Source of the DNA: JAFDBW01 sp963825575
Lineage (GTDB): Bacteria > Desulfobacterota > Desulfuromonadia > Desulfuromonadales > BM103
Direction of reading: 5' to 3'
Length of the DNA: 64,000 nucleotides
Assembly (NCBI GenBank): GCA_963825575.1
Contig: CAWGUB010000023.1
Coordinates: forward strand, 1-64,000
The position numbers and the translations under genes are program-made. Below, in pieces: positions 17,221-24,924 of this stretch. Each line of letters opens with the position of its first letter. The first letter of the stretch is position 1. The notes under the pieces were generated by a model. That model did no database searches and was not told the origin of the DNA. It was given only the letters and a program-made list of their open reading frames with translations.

Positions 17221-18297
17221 TCAGGCCATACTGCGATAGAGACGCATCGCCTCCTCCGCCAGCTTGTCGAGCGGTAGAACTTTTTGCACACTATCCAGCT
17301 TGATCGCTTCCTGTGGCATACCGAAGACCACGCAGCTCTCTTCGTCCTGTGCCAGGTTAACCGCCCCGGCATTTTTCATCTCCAGCATACCCCGTGCACC
17401 GTCATCTCCCATTCCGGTCATGATAATGCCGGTGGCATTCATCCCTGCATAACGGGCAACCGAACGGAACAACACATCCACAGATGGCCTGTGGCGGCAG
17501 ACCAGAGGGCCGTCTTTGACCTGCACGTAGTAACGGGTGCCGCTACGCTTCAACATCATGTGCAGATTGCCGGGAGCAATCAGGGCGCGACCGGGAATCA
17601 CCGTATCACCATCTGCCGCCTCTTTGACTTCGATGCGACAAATGCCGTTCAGACGACTTGCAAACGCCGCGGTGAAATGTTGCGGCATATGCTGAACGAT
17701 CACTATCCCGGGGGCATCGTAGGGCAATTCCTGCAGAAAGATGCGCAGGGCTTCCGTGCCGCCAGTCGAGGCTCCCAGGGCTAAAACTTTTTCCGTGGTT
17801 TGAAAGTTCTCTGTCGACTTGGGCTGGCTGAGCATTACATCAGCCGTCAATTTCGGCGCAGGCTCGTTGATCAGGGCGGATAAACGTCTGACCCGGGCCT
17901 TGGCCGCAGCCTTGACCACGTCACAAATCTGCACATGGCTGTCTTCAAGAAATTGTCTGGCGCCCATGCGCGGCTTGTTGATGATCTCCACAGCCCCGTA
18001 TTGCAGGGCTTTCATCGTCACCTCGGCACCCTTTTCCGTCAGGCTTGAGCACATGACGACCGGAATCGGATCCGTCGCCATGATCTGCTTGAGGAAAGAG
18101 AGTCCATCCATACGCGGCATCTCGACATCAAGGGTTATGACATCCGGGCGTTCCTTGCTGATCTTGGCGGCGGCAATCAGGGGATCACCAGCCGTGGCCA
18201 TAACCTCAATCGCCGGATCGGCAGACAAAATTTCAGTAAGTGCCTGGCGGACCACTGCAGAATCATCAACGATCAGAACACGGATAGGTTTAGACAT
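17221..18297 (-). CDS. cheB: chemotaxis response regulator / protein-glutamate methylesterase CheB
   Basis: Removes methyl groups from chemoreceptors (and can deamidate). An N-terminal receiver (V-L-I-V-D-D-S-A, phospho-Asp in T-L-D-V-E-M-P-R-M-D-G) is linked to the esterase domain with the Ser-His-Asp triad in L-G-A-S-T-G-G, V-Q-H-M-P and G-M-G-D-D-G. I use ATG 18297 (M-S-K-P-I-R-V-L), which has GAGGTGGAG just before it, rather than ATG 18318. First gene of the cheB / kinase-like / cheD unit. Confidence 0.95.
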   Translation of the reverse strand: MSKPIRVLIVDDSAVVRQALTEILSADPAIEVMATAGDPLIAAAKISKERPDVITLDVEMPRMDGLSFLKQIMATDPIPVVMCSSLTEKGAEVTMKALQYGAVEIINKPRMGARQFLEDSHVQICDVVKAAAKARVRRLSALINEPAPKLTADVMLSQPKSTENFQTTEKVLALGASTGGTEALRIFLQELPYDAPGIVIVQHMPQHFTAAFASRLNGICRIEVKEAADGDTVIPGRALIAPGNLHMMLKRSGTRYYVQVKDGPLVCRHRPSVDVLFRSVARYAGMNATGIIMTGMGDDGARGMLEMKNAGAVNLAQDEESCVVFGMPQEAIKLDSVQKVLPLDKLAEEAMRLYRSMA

Positions 18298-18633
18298 CTC
18301 CACCTCTGCTGAACTCATAACTATCTAACAGTCAACTATGACAAATGCCTTATCGGGCAAAATGTGCGTCAGACCAATACGAGGCGATCAGAATCTCCAG
18401 GCATCACCACTAAGCCAGACCAAACATGGCAGGGCATCTTCGCAACGCATGTTCATGGCACAAAATCATGCCACGATGCTTGCTGCAGTGGCTAAAAATT
18501 TACAGGCAAAGGCACTATAATCGGGGCATGGCCTCATCAGGCAGCGTGCCAAGGGATTGGCTTACAACGAACGTGCCAAAAATAGCTTCAAATCAGATTT
18601 AAGCTGAAGAAGGCCCCGGGAATAACGAGACAC
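18298..18633. other. 335-base gap upstream of cheB
   Basis: No gene seen. It lies between the stop of a large kinase gene and cheB, both on the minus strand, and contains the sigma54-like element listed next. A separate promoter for cheB-kinase-like-cheD is therefore likely. Confidence 0.45.
18564..18579 (-). promoter_or_regulatory. weak sigma54-like -24/-12 element upstream of cheB
   Basis: Minus strand TTGGCACG-TTCG-TTGT: the -24 half is perfect and the spacing is right, but the -12 GC is GT. A second TTGGCACG (18545-18552) follows with a poorer -12. It is about 270 bases upstream of cheB, so a long leader would be implied. Confidence 0.3.
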
Positions 18634-21621
18634 TCACGCACCTTCCGGACAAGTCTTCTCACTCAACGGCAGCCACATGGTAACGGTAGTCCCCTCTCCG
18701 GCTTCGCTAAGATAATCAACCCCTCCACAATGACCTTCGAGAATATTCTTGATAATCGGTACGCCGAGGCCCACTCCAAAATTCTTGGTGCTGAACATCG
18801 GCTCATAAATTCGATTCAGCACGTCCTGGCTCATTCCCGGGCCATTGTCCTGAACAACAATCTCACAGGTTTCGTCAACAAGCCTGGTTCGGATTGTGAG
18901 CTTCTTGTCTGGTTTGTCAATTTCATCGAGCGCCTGCAAGGCATTGGTGATGACATTGACCAGGACCCTGCGCAGCCGTTCCGGGTCAACCGGAACGGCT
19001 GAGTTCGTGGTCAGATCCTTCTGCACCTGGATTTGTGCAGGGATAATCATTTCGTCGAGAAGCTCGATCAACCAGTCATCAATTTTGATCGGAGCCTTAT
19101 CGATCTTACGCTGACGAGAGAAATCAAGCAGATCACTGATAATTATGTCACACCGCTCGACATTGCGCTCAGCGAGCAGAAGGGGCTTGGCGAGCTTGGA
19201 GGTTTCATCCACTTGCAACCCTTCCCTGAGCAGATACAGGGCATTGGCAACCGTACCAAGAGGATTACGAACCTCATGGCTGACTGTCGCTGTCAGCTGA
19301 CCAAGCACTGCAAGCCTCTCTTTCTGCACAAGTGCGGTCTGCGCAGCTTCCAGCTGGGCAGAGCGATCCTTGACCAGGTCTTCAAGGTTCGAACGATATC
19401 TTTCCAGTTCGTCTTCAGCAGCTTTACGCTCCGAAATGTCCTGGACCATGGAGATTGCGCCGACAATTCTGCCTGAGGCATCAAACATTGGCGTGTTGTA
19501 CCATTCGCACGTAATCGTTTCACCCTGTCTGGTAATATTTTCGTTCACACTGTGGGCTGCTTTATCACCACTCAGAATCCTGGACCAGATCGGCTCGACG
19601 ACCGATCGGACCTCTTCAGGGACAATTGTGCCATAGGGCTCCTTACCCATCATTTCTTTTGCCGAAAACCCGAAGATGCTTTCGGCAGTCGGATTCCACA
19701 TATTGACGGTAAATTGTGGCGTCCAGAGGATACATCCAATCGGCATGCGCTCAATCAACAGGTTCAATCGCTGGTTTGCTTCACGCAGTTGTTCAAGCAC
19801 CTGCTTGCGTGACGAGATGTCACGTACAGAGGCCAGCACACGTTGCTGGTGGCCGATCATGGCACTACGCAGGTTGACATCGGCCCAGAACAAGTCACCT
19901 GTCATCTTTCTCGCCAACCACTCAAAGGAACTGCTGCCCTGTGCCACAGCCTCCTGTAGTTTTAATTTGGCCTCATCTGCGGAGTAGGGGCTGACTCCCT
20001 TGCTGAAACTTTCAATGTCACTGGACAGTGCGTCGTCATAGGAATAGCCATACAGGTTCAACATCGCCTGGTTCACGTCAAGGATTTTGCCGCTCTCGGC
20101 ATCATGGATGAAGATTGCATCACTGGTGCCGTTGAAAATTTCCCGGTAGTTTTCTTCACTGCGCCGCAATTCTTCCAGCAACTCCTTCTGCGCAGTGACA
20201 TCAATCATGACGCCAAGCAACCTGATAGGGCGCTGATCTTCGACGACTACCGTAACCAGGTTGCGTATCCACACGATATGACCATCTGCAGCAACCATCC
20301 GGTATTCGAAACTATGGTCTTCTAGCTTTTCAGACATCAGGGTGCTAAAAGCTTTGGCCTGCTCTGCATCATCGGGATGGATTTTATGCCCCCAGAAGTT
20401 GCTGTCTTCGTACCAGTCCTGAATCGTATAGCCGAGCAGGGATTCCGCCTGCCGGCTGACGAAGAGAATCCGGAAAGAAGGGAATGCCATCTCCCAGACA
20501 ATGCCATCGATCGAATTGACCAGATCACGGAACCTCTCCTCATTGGTAATAATTGATTCCTCGCGTACCTTGATCGCGCGGCTCATATTTCCGATCTGGT
20601 TGGCAAGCGTATCTATCTCGGAGAACCCTGAAGGGTGGAACTGAAAATCGTAATGACCATCGGCAATCTGATCGGTCCTCTGACCCAGTGCGTTCAGAGG
20701 CAACATCAGGCGCCGGATGCTGAAGAGCGCAATAATAATTGCCAGGGCTACGGCAATGAGCATGAATAAGATCAGCATATTGCGCATTTTGTGGATCGGG
20801 GCGTTCACGTAGTCCATATTCAGACCAACCCAGACCACCCAATGCGAGCTCTTTGTCTGCGTCGCACTTTCCAAATAATTCTGACTGCCGGCCTCAAAAT
20901 TCTGGGTAGAGGCGACACCATCCATCGCACTGAGAACTGTTGGATGATTGGCAAAATTGATTCGCTGCATAGCCAGGTCAACAACGTTGTGTGCGATCAG
21001 CGTGCCACCTTTATCGATGATCGCAACTTCGATTCCACCGTACTGCGAATATCTCTGCAGCAGCTTCCCCAGGCTGCTCAATCGGATATTCCCCAGCAGA
21101 AAGCCATTTGGCATGGGCATTCCGAGGGTTACTGACGGTTCACCTGTGACCAGGGACACAAAAGTGTTGCTCCAGACCGGTTCCTTTAGTTCCTTGTTGA
21201 CCCGAAACAACCGGTGACCGGAGAAATCGATATTGGCGTAATCATCTTGTCTTGATTCGAGTTTGGGCATGACCCCTAAATGCAGAACGTGCATGTCTTC
21301 ATCAAGGAGATAAATTGACTCGAAGAACTGTGAGTTACGGACCATCCCGGCTAAAAATTGATTTGTGTTTTCCGGTTGCAGAATTGTGTCGGCAGCGATT
21401 GTCTGCTGGACGTGTTGCAGGTCCGAACGGATCTCAAGAAGGAATGCGTCAACTTCCTCGGCGATTCCTCTGGCTTGCGCGAGGTTTCTTTCGCGAACGC
21501 CTTTCAGCTGCTGCTCAGAAACGAGTTCAACGCAGACCAGGCCGAAAAGCAGGACGGGGATCAAACCGACCAAGAGAAAATTTACAGCAAAGGCGCGCTT
21601 CAGGGAGGAGAGTAATGCCAT
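18634..21621 (-). CDS. membrane hybrid-sensor histidine kinase: Cache sensor, HAMP, three PAS, HisKA, HATPase
   Basis: 995 residues. TM1 is at about 13-32 and is followed by an extracellular Cache-type domain with E-P-V-W-S-N-T-F and E-P-S-V-T-L-G-M-P. TM2 is near 280-300, then HAMP. Three PAS domains have cores N-S-I-D-G-I-V-W-E, I-F-N-G-T-S-D-A-I-F and I-E-R-M-P-I-G-C-I-L-W. The dimerisation box V-S-H-E-V-R-N-P-L-G has phospho-His near 782, and the ATPase motifs are D-N-G-P-G-M and G-V-G-L-G-V. No receiver is attached. The single-domain regulator just upstream (21697-22089) is the obvious partner. The sensor and first two PAS are paralogous to those of the kinase at 36468-40209. Confidence 0.9.
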   Translation of the reverse strand: MALLSSLKRAFAVNFLLVGLIPVLLFGLVCVELVSEQQLKGVRERNLAQARGIAEEVDAFLLEIRSDLQHVQQTIAADTILQPENTNQFLAGMVRNSQFFESIYLLDEDMHVLHLGVMPKLESRQDDYANIDFSGHRLFRVNKELKEPVWSNTFVSLVTGEPSVTLGMPMPNGFLLGNIRLSSLGKLLQRYSQYGGIEVAIIDKGGTLIAHNVVDLAMQRINFANHPTVLSAMDGVASTQNFEAGSQNYLESATQTKSSHWVVWVGLNMDYVNAPIHKMRNMLILFMLIAVALAIIIALFSIRRLMLPLNALGQRTDQIADGHYDFQFHPSGFSEIDTLANQIGNMSRAIKVREESIITNEERFRDLVNSIDGIVWEMAFPSFRILFVSRQAESLLGYTIQDWYEDSNFWGHKIHPDDAEQAKAFSTLMSEKLEDHSFEYRMVAADGHIVWIRNLVTVVVEDQRPIRLLGVMIDVTAQKELLEELRRSEENYREIFNGTSDAIFIHDAESGKILDVNQAMLNLYGYSYDDALSSDIESFSKGVSPYSADEAKLKLQEAVAQGSSSFEWLARKMTGDLFWADVNLRSAMIGHQQRVLASVRDISSRKQVLEQLREANQRLNLLIERMPIGCILWTPQFTVNMWNPTAESIFGFSAKEMMGKEPYGTIVPEEVRSVVEPIWSRILSGDKAAHSVNENITRQGETITCEWYNTPMFDASGRIVGAISMVQDISERKAAEDELERYRSNLEDLVKDRSAQLEAAQTALVQKERLAVLGQLTATVSHEVRNPLGTVANALYLLREGLQVDETSKLAKPLLLAERNVERCDIIISDLLDFSRQRKIDKAPIKIDDWLIELLDEMIIPAQIQVQKDLTTNSAVPVDPERLRRVLVNVITNALQALDEIDKPDKKLTIRTRLVDETCEIVVQDNGPGMSQDVLNRIYEPMFSTKNFGVGLGVPIIKNILEGHCGGVDYLSEAGEGTTVTMWLPLSEKTCPEGA

Positions 21622-21652
21622 GACGATATGAGTATTGCCCTCAAAACAAATA

Positions 21653-21683
21653 AAGCGTCTGAAGGATTAGCCTGCAGACGCTT
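21653..21683 (-). terminator. terminator-like hairpin between regulator and kinase genes
   Basis: On the minus strand AAGCGTCTG and CAGACGCTT form a 9-bp stem with a 13-base loop, followed by the T-rich TATTTGTTTTG. It may limit read-through from the receiver gene into the kinase gene. Confidence 0.5.
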
Positions 21684-21696
21684 CAAATCATGGGTC

Positions 21697-22089
21697 TTAA
21701 TGTCGAACCGCAGGTGGAGAACTGTCCTCGATGTGGTCGATATACGAGAACATCTCCTTCAGGCGAAACGGTTTACGCAAGATATCAATCGCACCTGCCT
21801 GACGGGCCTTGTCAAGCAGGGACGCCTCGCTGAACCCGGTCATCATGACAACCCTGGCAGCGGGGCAGAAACCACGAATCTCTGCAAGGCTCTCAACACC
21901 ATTCTTGCCCGGAAGCTTGATATCCATAAAAGCGATATCGTAGCAGATGTTGCGAAATTTCCTGATCGCCTCTTCACCGGTGCGGGCAATATCGACGTGG
22001 CAATTACGTACACCAAGGGCAATCATGAGACTTTCGGCGAAGTCCGGATCATCCTCCACGATCAGCACTTTTGTGATCTCTTTACTCAT
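21697..22089 (-). CDS. single-domain response regulator
   Basis: 130 residues, one receiver: acidic pocket V-E-D-D at 11-14, phospho-Asp in A-F-M-D-I-K-L-P-G-K-N-G, conserved T in M-M-T-G-F and K in L-R-K-P-F. A 15-residue tail has no DNA-binding domain. Output is therefore by protein interaction. It sits 75 bases before the 995-residue kinase and about 180 bases after an MCP gene, so it may serve either the kinase or the chemosensory array. Confidence 0.85.
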   Translation of the reverse strand: MSKEITKVLIVEDDPDFAESLMIALGVRNCHVDIARTGEEAIRKFRNICYDIAFMDIKLPGKNGVESLAEIRGFCPAARVVMMTGFSEASLLDKARQAGAIDILRKPFRLKEMFSYIDHIEDSSPPAVRH

Positions 22090-22200
22090 TGAGAAACCCT
22101 AGAAACCCTGACGCATAAAAAATATATGTTAAACGTAACACATAATTGTGCTTCTAGCCACAATATATAACCATTCTGATAGAGATTGTTCCACGATAGC

Positions 22201-22237
22201 CAAAGGCAGACCACACGAAAAGTGTAGCCTGCCTTTG
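22201..22237. terminator. hairpin after the MCP gene
   Basis: CAAAGGCAG (22201-22209) and CTGCCTTTG (22229-22237) pair, with an inner CACAC/GTGT stem and GAAA loop. It follows the MCP stop by 30 bases. There is no T-run, so terminator function is uncertain. Confidence 0.45.
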
Positions 22238-22266
22238 AAGGTGAAGAATCTGTCTGACTTTGCTTA

Positions 22267-24039
22267 TCAGAAAGTTTCAAACTCCTCGTCGAGTAAGTCC
22301 CCCTTAACACTCTTGCCATGTACTGGTGCCACATTTGTATCCACTGCAGTGGCATGAGCTATCCTGGCCTGTAGATTGACGGCCTCTCTCTTCTGCGCAC
22401 GCGGCTCATTGTTGCTCACTTCCATAGCAAAAAAAGCTATCACCTTTTCGAGTTCAGCAGCCTGACTGGTTAACTCTTCGGCAGTCGAAGCAAATTGCTC
22501 GGCAGCCGAAGCATTTTGCTGGATAACCACATCGAGCTGCTGGATACTTCTACCGATCTGGTCCGCGCCGGCGTCCTGCTCCTTGCTCGCAGCGCTGATT
22601 TCCTGGATCAGATCGGCCGTCTTCTGAATATCCGGAACGATGTCATTCAGATATCGCCCGGCCTGTTCGGCAACCGCAACACTCGACGTGGAGAGTTCAT
22701 TGATTTCACCGGCCGCAACCTGACTTCGTTCGGCAAGTTTGCGCACCTCCGCCGCAACGACGGCAAAGCCTTTACCATGTTCACCGGCGCGGGCAGCCTC
22801 GATGGCGGCGTTCAGTGCCAACAGGTTGGTCTGGCGGGCAATCTCTTCGATAATCGTAATTTTCTCTGCAATTTCCTTCATTGCCACAACCGTTTTTTCG
22901 ACTGCTCGACCACCCTGCTGTGCATCCTCGGCGGCCTTGGTTGCAATTTTTTCGGTCTGCAACGAATTATCAGCATTCTGTCGTATATTGGCGGTCATCT
23001 CCTCAATACTGCTGGCAGCTTCCTCGGCAGCGGCGGCCTGTTGCGCGGCGCCACTGGAGAGGATCTGGGCCGAATCGCTCATCGCCTGGCTCCCTGCAGT
23101 GATGTGCAGAGAGGCTGACTTGACTCCCTGGACAACATTTTTTAAATGCCCTGTCATATCTGCCAGGGCAGACATCAACTCATCCTTGTCGGATCGCTTG
23201 CGAATAGCGATATCAAGATGGCCTTCCGCGACTTCCTTGGCCACGCGCGTTATCAGCCGGGTCGCACCGGACATCTTGCGCATGGACCGCAGCAGGGTAC
23301 CGACTTCATCGCGTCCTTCTGGCGTTATCTCCATGCTGACATCCCCAACAGCCAGCTGGTCGGCAATTTCAACGGCCTTCTGAAGTGGCCTGGTAATACT
23401 TCGTGAGATCCAGAATGCGATCATGGAGAGAATTATTATTGCAATTAGGATCGCAACACCGTAGTTGATCGATTCCTGGTAAAAGGCAGCCTGGACATCA
23501 TCAACGTAAATCCCTGAGCCGATAATCCAGCCCCACGGCTCGAACCCCTTTACATAGGATGTTTTCGGCAGAAGGTTCGTCGCATCATCACCTTTCTGCC
23601 AGACGTAATCGACGAATCCGGCACCCTCGGCCTTGACCACGTTGACAAACTCGACGAACAGCCGTTTGCCGTTAGGGTCTTTAAAATCCGAGATGTCAGT
23701 ACCTTCCAGCTTCTTCACGTAGGGGTGCATGATCATCACCGGATGCATATCGTTGATCCAGAAATAATCCTTCTCCTCGTAGCGCATCCCTTCGACAATC
23801 CGCATGGCCTGTTCCTGGGCCTCGGCCTCGGTCATCTCACCGGACTGTACTTTCTTGTCGTGGTAGTCGAGAACCCCGTAGGCGCTTTCTACCAGGTGAC
23901 GGGTCTTGGTCATCCGATCCTGCAGCATGACCTGCTTGTGGAAAAACAGGAAAACGCCTGTGATGAGCACGATAGAGATGAGGGCTCCGATGATCAGGAT
24001 CAGGAGCTTTTGAGCAACCTTGAGATTTTGCAGTACCAT
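22267..24039 (-). CDS. methyl-accepting chemotaxis protein with single-Cache sensor and E-F-E-T-F tail
   Basis: Transmembrane chemoreceptor. TM1 is at about 11-31. The periplasmic Cache (sCache_2-like) domain has Y-F-W-I-N-D-M-H-P-V-M-I-M-H-P and G-F-E-P-W-G-W-I-I-G-S-G-I-Y. TM2 is near 195-215, then HAMP. The signalling hairpin has the standard tip I-A-R-Q-T-N-L-L-A-L-N-A-A-I-E-A-A-R-A-G-E. The C-terminus ends D-E-E-F-E-T-F, close to the N-W-E-T-F docking pentapeptide. ATG 24039 (M-V-L-Q-N-L-K) has GGAG upstream, so I drop six residues before it. The Cache signature suggests small organic acids as ligands, an inference from the family. Confidence 0.92.
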   Translation of the reverse strand: MVLQNLKVAQKLLILIIGALISIVLITGVFLFFHKQVMLQDRMTKTRHLVESAYGVLDYHDKKVQSGEMTEAEAQEQAMRIVEGMRYEEKDYFWINDMHPVMIMHPYVKKLEGTDISDFKDPNGKRLFVEFVNVVKAEGAGFVDYVWQKGDDATNLLPKTSYVKGFEPWGWIIGSGIYVDDVQAAFYQESINYGVAILIAIIILSMIAFWISRSITRPLQKAVEIADQLAVGDVSMEITPEGRDEVGTLLRSMRKMSGATRLITRVAKEVAEGHLDIAIRKRSDKDELMSALADMTGHLKNVVQGVKSASLHITAGSQAMSDSAQILSSGAAQQAAAAEEAASSIEEMTANIRQNADNSLQTEKIATKAAEDAQQGGRAVEKTVVAMKEIAEKITIIEEIARQTNLLALNAAIEAARAGEHGKGFAVVAAEVRKLAERSQVAAGEINELSTSSVAVAEQAGRYLNDIVPDIQKTADLIQEISAASKEQDAGADQIGRSIQQLDVVIQQNASAAEQFASTAEELTSQAAELEKVIAFFAMEVSNNEPRAQKREAVNLQARIAHATAVDTNVAPVHGKSVKGDLLDEEFETF

Positions 24040-24389
24040 GATTCGTCTCCTAATCAATCGGGTCCCAAGCAGAACATCATCGACCTAGGACCACCGTTGT
24101 ACAACTACGTTACAAGATCGGGTGCCACAGACTGTCACACAACTGCATCCGTGCATTCAGTCAAGACTGCCTTTCAATGCGATTCAGCAAACCTGTATAA
24201 TCGCCTACAGAAAATAAAATCAGATACTTAACTGAAAATAGTAAACAAAAAAGAAAAATACAACACCGTTTTATTGCAATTAGTACGCCGAAAGCTTAAA
24301 CGTTACAGTGCATTAATAAAAAAGCCCGAACTCACACTTGAGTACGGGCCTTGTCAATCAAACGATTTTTCAGATTTTCAGTTTTCCAG
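24040..24389. other. 350-base gap between two minus-strand chemotaxis units
   Basis: No gene seen. It contains the promoter region of the Cache MCP and, at the right end, the terminator after cheW. Confidence 0.5.
24318..24350 (-). terminator. intrinsic terminator after cheW
   Basis: On the minus strand GCCCGTACTCA, loop AGTG and TGAGTTCGGGC (one mismatch) are followed by T6. It closes the binding-protein / MCP / cheW unit. Confidence 0.85.
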
Positions 24390-24914
24390 TCAGTCTTCGG
24401 CCTGCACTTCCTCAATCTGGGCAGCATTCACCTGGCCGACATCCTGGACGATCGCCAGCTCCTCGCTGCTGAAGACCCGGTCAATATTCAACAGGATCAG
24501 AAACTGCTCATCGACCTTGCCCATACCGGTGATGAATTCGGTCTTCAGGCGCGTGCCGAGCCGCGGGGCGGGCTCGATCTGGTCGGAGCGGATCTCCAGC
24601 ACTTCACGGACCGCGTCGGCCAGAGCGCCGACGATGATCGACTCGCCATCAATCTGGACCTCGACGACGATGACGCAGGTGTCCTCGGTCTCCTCGCCGA
24701 CCGGCAGGCCCAGCTTCAGGCGCATATCGACCACCGGGACCACCTGGCCGCGCAGGTTAATCACGCCGAGCAGGTATTCAGGGGTCTGCGGCACCTTGGT
24801 GACCGGGGTCACGCTGAGGATTTCCCTGGCGCGGGTCACCTCGACACCGAACAGTTCCTCGCCGAGGCTGAAGGTCACGTATTGATGGCTGATGGCTGCG
24901 TTGCTATCTTCCAT
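24390..24914 (-). CDS. cheW: chemotaxis coupling protein CheW
   Basis: Couples receptors to CheA in the array. About 174 residues of a single CheW domain: Q-Y-V-T-F-S-L-G-E-E-L-F-G-V-E-V, V-P-Q-T-P-E-Y-L-L-G-V-I-N-L-R-G and V-D-M-R-L-K-L-G. An acidic C-terminal tail (E-E-V-Q-A-E-D) follows. ATG 24914 (M-E-D-S-N-A-A) has GGGGTAAG before it and starts 10 bases after the MCP stop. The longer ORF start at 24977 would run into the MCP gene. Confidence 0.94.
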   Translation of the reverse strand: MEDSNAAISHQYVTFSLGEELFGVEVTRAREILSVTPVTKVPQTPEYLLGVINLRGQVVPVVDMRLKLGLPVGEETEDTCVIVVEVQIDGESIIVGALADAVREVLEIRSDQIEPAPRLGTRLKTEFITGMGKVDEQFLILLNIDRVFSSEELAIVQDVGQVNAAQIEEVQAED

Positions 24915-24924
24915 AATCTTACCC

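Noticed and set aside
24095..24150. TGGCACCCGATCTTGT upstream of the Cache MCP as a sigma54 promoter
   Set aside because: The spacing between the -24 and -12 halves is one base too long and the -12 lacks GC.
24319..24353. GCCCG repeat region first considered a CRISPR-like or operator pair
   Set aside because: It is one stem-loop with a T-run directly after cheW, i.e. a terminator.
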